This document shows, in pieces, positions 61,069 to 64,000 of a stretch of 64,000 nt of DNA. The stretch is from Sphingomonas sp. (GTDB lineage: Bacteria > Pseudomonadota > Alphaproteobacteria > Sphingomonadales > Sphingomonadaceae): assembly GCF_026460985.1 (NCBI RefSeq), contig NZ_JAPKNM010000019.1:44805-108804 (forward strand). The letters run 5' to 3'. The notes beneath the pieces are model-generated. The model saw nothing but the letters and a program-made list of their open reading frames with translations. It ran no database searches and had not been told where the DNA came from. The stretch's first letter is position 1. Each line of letters starts with the position of its first letter. The position numbers were made by a program, and so were the translations under genes.

Positions 61069-62991
61069 TCAGCGCGAATGATAGAAGTCGTAGACCTGCT
61101 GCGCCACCGCCGCCGACACGCCCGGCGCCTTGCGCAGGTCCTCCAGGCTCGCCCCGCGCACCGCCCGCGCGGTGCCGAAGTGCATCAGCAGCGCCTTCTT
61201 GCGCGCCGGGCCGATGCCGGGGACTTCGTCGAGCGGGCTAGCGCCGATCGCCTTGGCGCGCTTCTCGCGATGTGCGCCGATCGCGAAGCGGTGCACTTCG
61301 TCACGCAACCGCTGGAGGTAGAAGAGCACCGGCGAATTGACCGGCAAGGTCAGCTCGCGCCCGTCCATCAGGTGGAAGACCTCGCGCCCGTCGCGGCCAT
61401 GGTGCGGGCCCTTGGCCACGCCGACCAGGCAGACGTCCTCGATGCCCAGGTCCTCGAGCACGCCCCTGGCCGCGTTGAGCTGCCCGCGCCCGCCGTCGAT
61501 CAGCACCAGATCGGGCCAGGTGCCGCCCTGGCGATCGGGATCCTCGTCCTGCGCACGCGCGAAGCGGCGACCGAACACTTCGCGCATCATCGCGAAATCG
61601 TCGCCCGGTACGGTCTCGGCGCGCTTGATGTTGAATTTCCGATACTGGTTCTTGCGGAACCCCTCGGGCCCCGCGACGACCATCGCGCCCAGCGCATTGG
61701 TGCCCTGGATATGGCTGTTGTCGTAGATCTCGATCCGCTCGGGCGGCTCGGGCAATTCGAAGATGTCGGCGACCTCGGCGAGCAGCCGTGCCTGGGTCGT
61801 GCTCTCCGCCATCCGCCGGTCGAGCGCCTCCACTGCGTTGCGCTGCGCCTGTTCGAGCAGCCGGCGGCGCGGCCCGCGCTGCGGCACGCCCAGCGCTACC
61901 TTGTGCCCCGCACGCTCGGCCAGCGCCTCCGAGAGCAATTTTGCCTCCTCGAGATTGCGGTCGACGAAGATCGTCTTGGGCGGCGGCACTTCCTCGTAGA
62001 ACTGCATCAGGAACTGGCTGAGCACTTCGTCCTCGGGCACCTCGGCGGTGTGCGCGGGGAAGAAGCTGCGATGCCCCCAATTCTGCCCGCCGCGGATGAA
62101 GAAGGCCTGGATGCCCATCACCCCCTGCTTGCACGCCAGCGCGAAGATGTCGGCGTCGCCCACCCCCTCGGCGTTGATCGCCTGGCTGCCCTGGATGAAG
62201 GTGAGCGCCTTCAGCCGGTCGCGCAGGATCGCCGCCAGCTCGAAATCGAGATTGGCCGCCGCCGCCTGCATCTGCTCGCCGAGCTTGGCCTGCACCTTGG
62301 TCGACTTGCCCTGGAGGAAGTCGCGCGCGTCGCCGACCAGTTCGGCATAGCCCGCTTCGTCGATCCGCCCCACGCACGGCGCCGAGCAGCGGCGGATCTG
62401 GTAGAGCAGGCACGGGCGATCCCGAGTGGCAAAAAAGCCGTCGGTGCAGCTGCGCAGCAGGAACAGTTTCTGCAAGGCGTTGAGCGTCTTGCGCACCTGC
62501 CCCGCCCCCGCGAACGGCCCGAAATAATCGCCCTTGTAGCGCCGCGCCCCGCGATGGAGCTGGACGCGCGCGAATTCATGATCCTGGCGCAGCAGGATGA
62601 AGGGGAAGCTCTTATCGTCGCGCAGCAGCACGTTGTAGGGCGGCCGGTAGCGCTTGATCAGCTGCGCCTCGAGCAGCAGCGCCTCGGCCTCGTTGTTGGT
62701 GGTGACGATCGTCATCGACCGCGTCTGCGCCACCATCCGCTGGAGCCGCTTCGACAGCCGCATGACCTGGGTATAGTTGGTCACCCGATTCTTGAGCGCG
62801 CGGGCCTTGCCGACATAGAGCACGTCGCCGCGCGCATCCTGCATCCGGTACACGCCGGGGCGCGCGGGCAGCGTCTTGAGCACGTTGCGGATCGCCGCGA
62901 CACCCGCGTCGAGATCGGGAGCCCCTTCGCCGCGCACGGCATAGGTGGCCTTTTCCTCGTTGAACCGGTTGGGGGAATTGGGGTCGGACAT
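61069..62991 (-). CDS. uvrC: Excinuclease ABC subunit C
   Basis: The 640-residue nuclease makes both incisions in nucleotide excision repair. It has the GIY-YIG domain (PGVYRMQDARGDVLYVGKARALKNRVTNY), the cysteine loop (SCTDGFFATRDRPCLLYQIRRCSAPCVGR), a UVR motif (LDFELAAILRDRLKAL), the RNase H-like endonuclease region (EIYDNSHIQGTNALGAMVV, VLIDGGRGQLNAARGVL) and C-terminal helix-hairpin-helix (LDEVPGIGPARKKALLMHFG). The start at 62991 (MSDPNSPNRFNEEK) was chosen over an in-frame upstream ATG by family length. Confidence 0.98.
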   Translation of the reverse strand: MSDPNSPNRFNEEKATYAVRGEGAPDLDAGVAAIRNVLKTLPARPGVYRMQDARGDVLYVGKARALKNRVTNYTQVMRLSKRLQRMVAQTRSMTIVTTNNEAEALLLEAQLIKRYRPPYNVLLRDDKSFPFILLRQDHEFARVQLHRGARRYKGDYFGPFAGAGQVRKTLNALQKLFLLRSCTDGFFATRDRPCLLYQIRRCSAPCVGRIDEAGYAELVGDARDFLQGKSTKVQAKLGEQMQAAAANLDFELAAILRDRLKALTFIQGSQAINAEGVGDADIFALACKQGVMGIQAFFIRGGQNWGHRSFFPAHTAEVPEDEVLSQFLMQFYEEVPPPKTIFVDRNLEEAKLLSEALAERAGHKVALGVPQRGPRRRLLEQAQRNAVEALDRRMAESTTQARLLAEVADIFELPEPPERIEIYDNSHIQGTNALGAMVVAGPEGFRKNQYRKFNIKRAETVPGDDFAMMREVFGRRFARAQDEDPDRQGGTWPDLVLIDGGRGQLNAARGVLEDLGIEDVCLVGVAKGPHHGRDGREVFHLMDGRELTLPVNSPVLFYLQRLRDEVHRFAIGAHREKRAKAIGASPLDEVPGIGPARKKALLMHFGTARAVRGASLEDLRKAPGVSAAVAQQVYDFYHSR

Positions 62992-63031
62992 GCGCGGCCT
63001 CGATTTAGGCGCGCCCGCGACTCCGGGCAAC

Positions 63032-63059
63032 TTGAACGGTCACATTAACGTGTCATAGT
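63032..63059 (+). promoter_or_regulatory. Possible promoter of the methyltransferase-like gene
   Basis: TTGAAC (63032-63037), 16 bases, CATAGT (63054-63059), 27 bases before the ATG; GGGAGAGTCGCC is the ribosome site. The hexamers are partial matches. Confidence 0.35.
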
Positions 63060-63086
63060 AGGCTCAAACACCGTGGGAGAGTCGCC

Positions 63087-63833
63087 ATGAAACTGCTCGT
63101 CGCCACCGCGCTGCTCGCGCTCGCCGCGCCCCTCGCCGCTTCGGCGCAGACCGTCCCCGCCTCCATCCAGGCCGCGCTCGCCGATCCCGGCCGTCCCGCC
63201 GCCGACAAGGAGCGCGACGCCGCGCGCCATCCCGGCGAACTGCTCGCCTTTGCCGGCATCAAGCCGGGCGACAAGGTCGCCGACTTCATCATGGGCGGCG
63301 GCTATTTCACGCGCATCCTCGCCAAGACCGTCGGCGACAAGGGGCGCGTCTACGCCTATCAGCCCGCCGAGTTCATCGCCTTCCGCGCAGCCTATGCCGA
63401 CGAGCAGAAGGCCGCCGTGGCCGGCTATGCCAATGTCACGCCGCTCAGCGATTCGCTCGGCACCGTGAAATTCGCCGAACCGCTCGACGCGATCGTCACC
63501 GTGCAGAACTGGCACGATCTCCACCTGAAGCAGTCGCCCCCCGGCTTCGCCGCGTCGATGGCCAAGCGCCTCTACGACGATCTCAAGCCCGGCGGCGTGC
63601 TGCTGGTGGTCGACCACGTCGCCGCGACGGATCCCGGCTTCGCGGTGCCCGACAAGCTCCACCGCATCGATCCTGCCGCCGCCCGCGCGGAGATCGAGAG
63701 CGCCGGCTTCAAGTTCGACGGGAGCCTGCCGCTGCTCGCCAACCCCGCCGATCCGCACACCGCGATCGTGTTCGATCCGTCGATCCAGGGCAAGACCGAC
63801 CAGTTCGTCTACCGCTTCCGCAAGCCGCGCTGA
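63087..63833 (+). CDS. Exported class I methyltransferase-like protein
   Basis: The 248-residue product has a signal peptide (MKLLVATALLALAAPLAASAQT), then a Rossmann methyltransferase fold: LLAFAGIKPGDKVADFIMGGGYFTRILAKTVGDKGRVYAYQP is motif I and the following strand, and DDLKPGGVLLVVDHVAA is the post-motif segment. Exported relatives occur widely in alphaproteobacteria; the substrate is unknown, and whether S-adenosylmethionine is available outside the cytoplasm is unclear. Confidence 0.87.
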   Translation: MKLLVATALLALAAPLAASAQTVPASIQAALADPGRPAADKERDAARHPGELLAFAGIKPGDKVADFIMGGGYFTRILAKTVGDKGRVYAYQPAEFIAFRAAYADEQKAAVAGYANVTPLSDSLGTVKFAEPLDAIVTVQNWHDLHLKQSPPGFAASMAKRLYDDLKPGGVLLVVDHVAATDPGFAVPDKLHRIDPAAARAEIESAGFKFDGSLPLLANPADPHTAIVFDPSIQGKTDQFVYRFRKPR

Positions 63834-63840
63834 TGAGGGT

Positions 63841-64000
63841 CTAGGACGTATCGACATTCAGCTTCTATTCTCCCTCGCCCCCTGCAAGGGGGAGAGGGTT
63901 GCGCAGACTTAGGCCTTGCGAAGCAAGGTCTTAGTCGGAGCTGGGTGAGGGGGTGCGGCTGCGCAGCAGCCGCGCGGAGCTGCGCTCCGCTCTACCCCTC
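63841..64000. repeat. Start of a further repeat element, cut by the window end
   Basis: CTAGGACGTATCGACATTC (63841-63859) repeats the end of the element at 9408-9659. CTCCCTCGCCCCCTGCAAGGGGGAGAGGG and further hairpins follow (CCTTGC-GAA-GCAAGG at about 63913-63927; GCAGCCGC/GCGGCTGC-type pairs near 63950-63970). The other end is beyond the window. Confidence 0.6.

Noticed and set aside
58139..61081. A 980-residue plus-strand frame opposite the DUF3857/TPR gene
   Set aside because: It mirrors the codon pattern of the real gene, has no signal or domain, and no ribosome site.

Overview
This window is a dense stretch of chromosome from a GC-rich alphaproteobacterium, most likely Sphingomonas or a close sphingomonad. 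The reasons are a GcrA-type cell-cycle regulator, a ubiquinol:cytochrome c reductase operon (petABC), an N-terminally extended ribosomal protein S9, paired DUF1800/DUF1501 exported proteins, secreted M20 peptidases, and many short GC-rich intergenic repeats. I see no rRNA, CRISPR array, prophage, plasmid gene or full insertion sequence. One tRNA gene (Gly, CCC) is present. Taxonomy is inferred from gene content only.

Layout. 1-2.2 kb: end of cutA, a secreted protein, rplM-rpsI. 2.2-5.7 kb: a leftward four-gene operon (GbsR/MarR-like regulator, DUF4166 protein, dehydrogenase-DUF4166 fusion, membrane protein) with a palindromic operator on its promoter. 5.8-9.4 kb: DUF1800/DUF1501 pair and a VOC protein. 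9.4-9.7 kb: a small element with terminal inverted repeats. 9.7-16.1 kb: metallophosphoesterase and lipid-kinase-like pair, tRNA-Gly, M20 peptidase, CinA-like protein, methionine aminopeptidase, two unknown genes. 16.3-18.2 kb: glnB-glnA behind a sigma-54 promoter. 18.3-19.6 kb: divergent oxidoreductase and HxlR regulator. 19.7-25.8 kb: M20 peptidase, aldehyde dehydrogenase, GH105-like hydrolase, NPP-type phosphodiesterase, MaoC protein, small lipoprotein. 25.9-29.2 kb: petABC then apt. 29.5-35.1 kb: trmL, hemF, GNAT, two related membrane proteins, lipB, two small exported proteins. 35.3-40.5 kb: queC-queE, hslO, argF, argD. 40.7-45.4 kb: ABC-2 permease, gcrA, CBS protein, a 53-residue ORF and parE. 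45.6-48.0 kb: ECF sigma factor, membrane protein, beta-lactamase-like serine hydrolase. 48.3-52.9 kb: small membrane protein, GNAT, LysR, apaG, metZ, GT39-like mannosyltransferase. 53.1-64.0 kb: GT2-GtrA fusion, leuB, recO, GNAT/FemAB-like protein, polysaccharide deacetylase, DUF3857/TPR protein, uvrC, methyltransferase-like protein.

Many same-strand genes overlap by ATGA or GTGA, which indicates translational coupling. Several starts lack a Shine-Dalgarno sequence and sit 6-8 bases after a -10-like hexamer, suggesting leaderless mRNAs (gbsR-like gene, parE, map).

The most unusual material is intergenic. At least twelve repeat copies fall into families with invariant arms around short hairpins. 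Copies differ in the stem bases, but both sides of the stem change together, and the loop is usually GAA (TTC on the other strand). A second class is REPIN-like pairs around GCGAAAGC. These patterns, the palindrome on the DUF4166 operon promoter, and the repeat bounded by TTAGG/CTAGG...TATCGACATTC ends are the best leads in the window.
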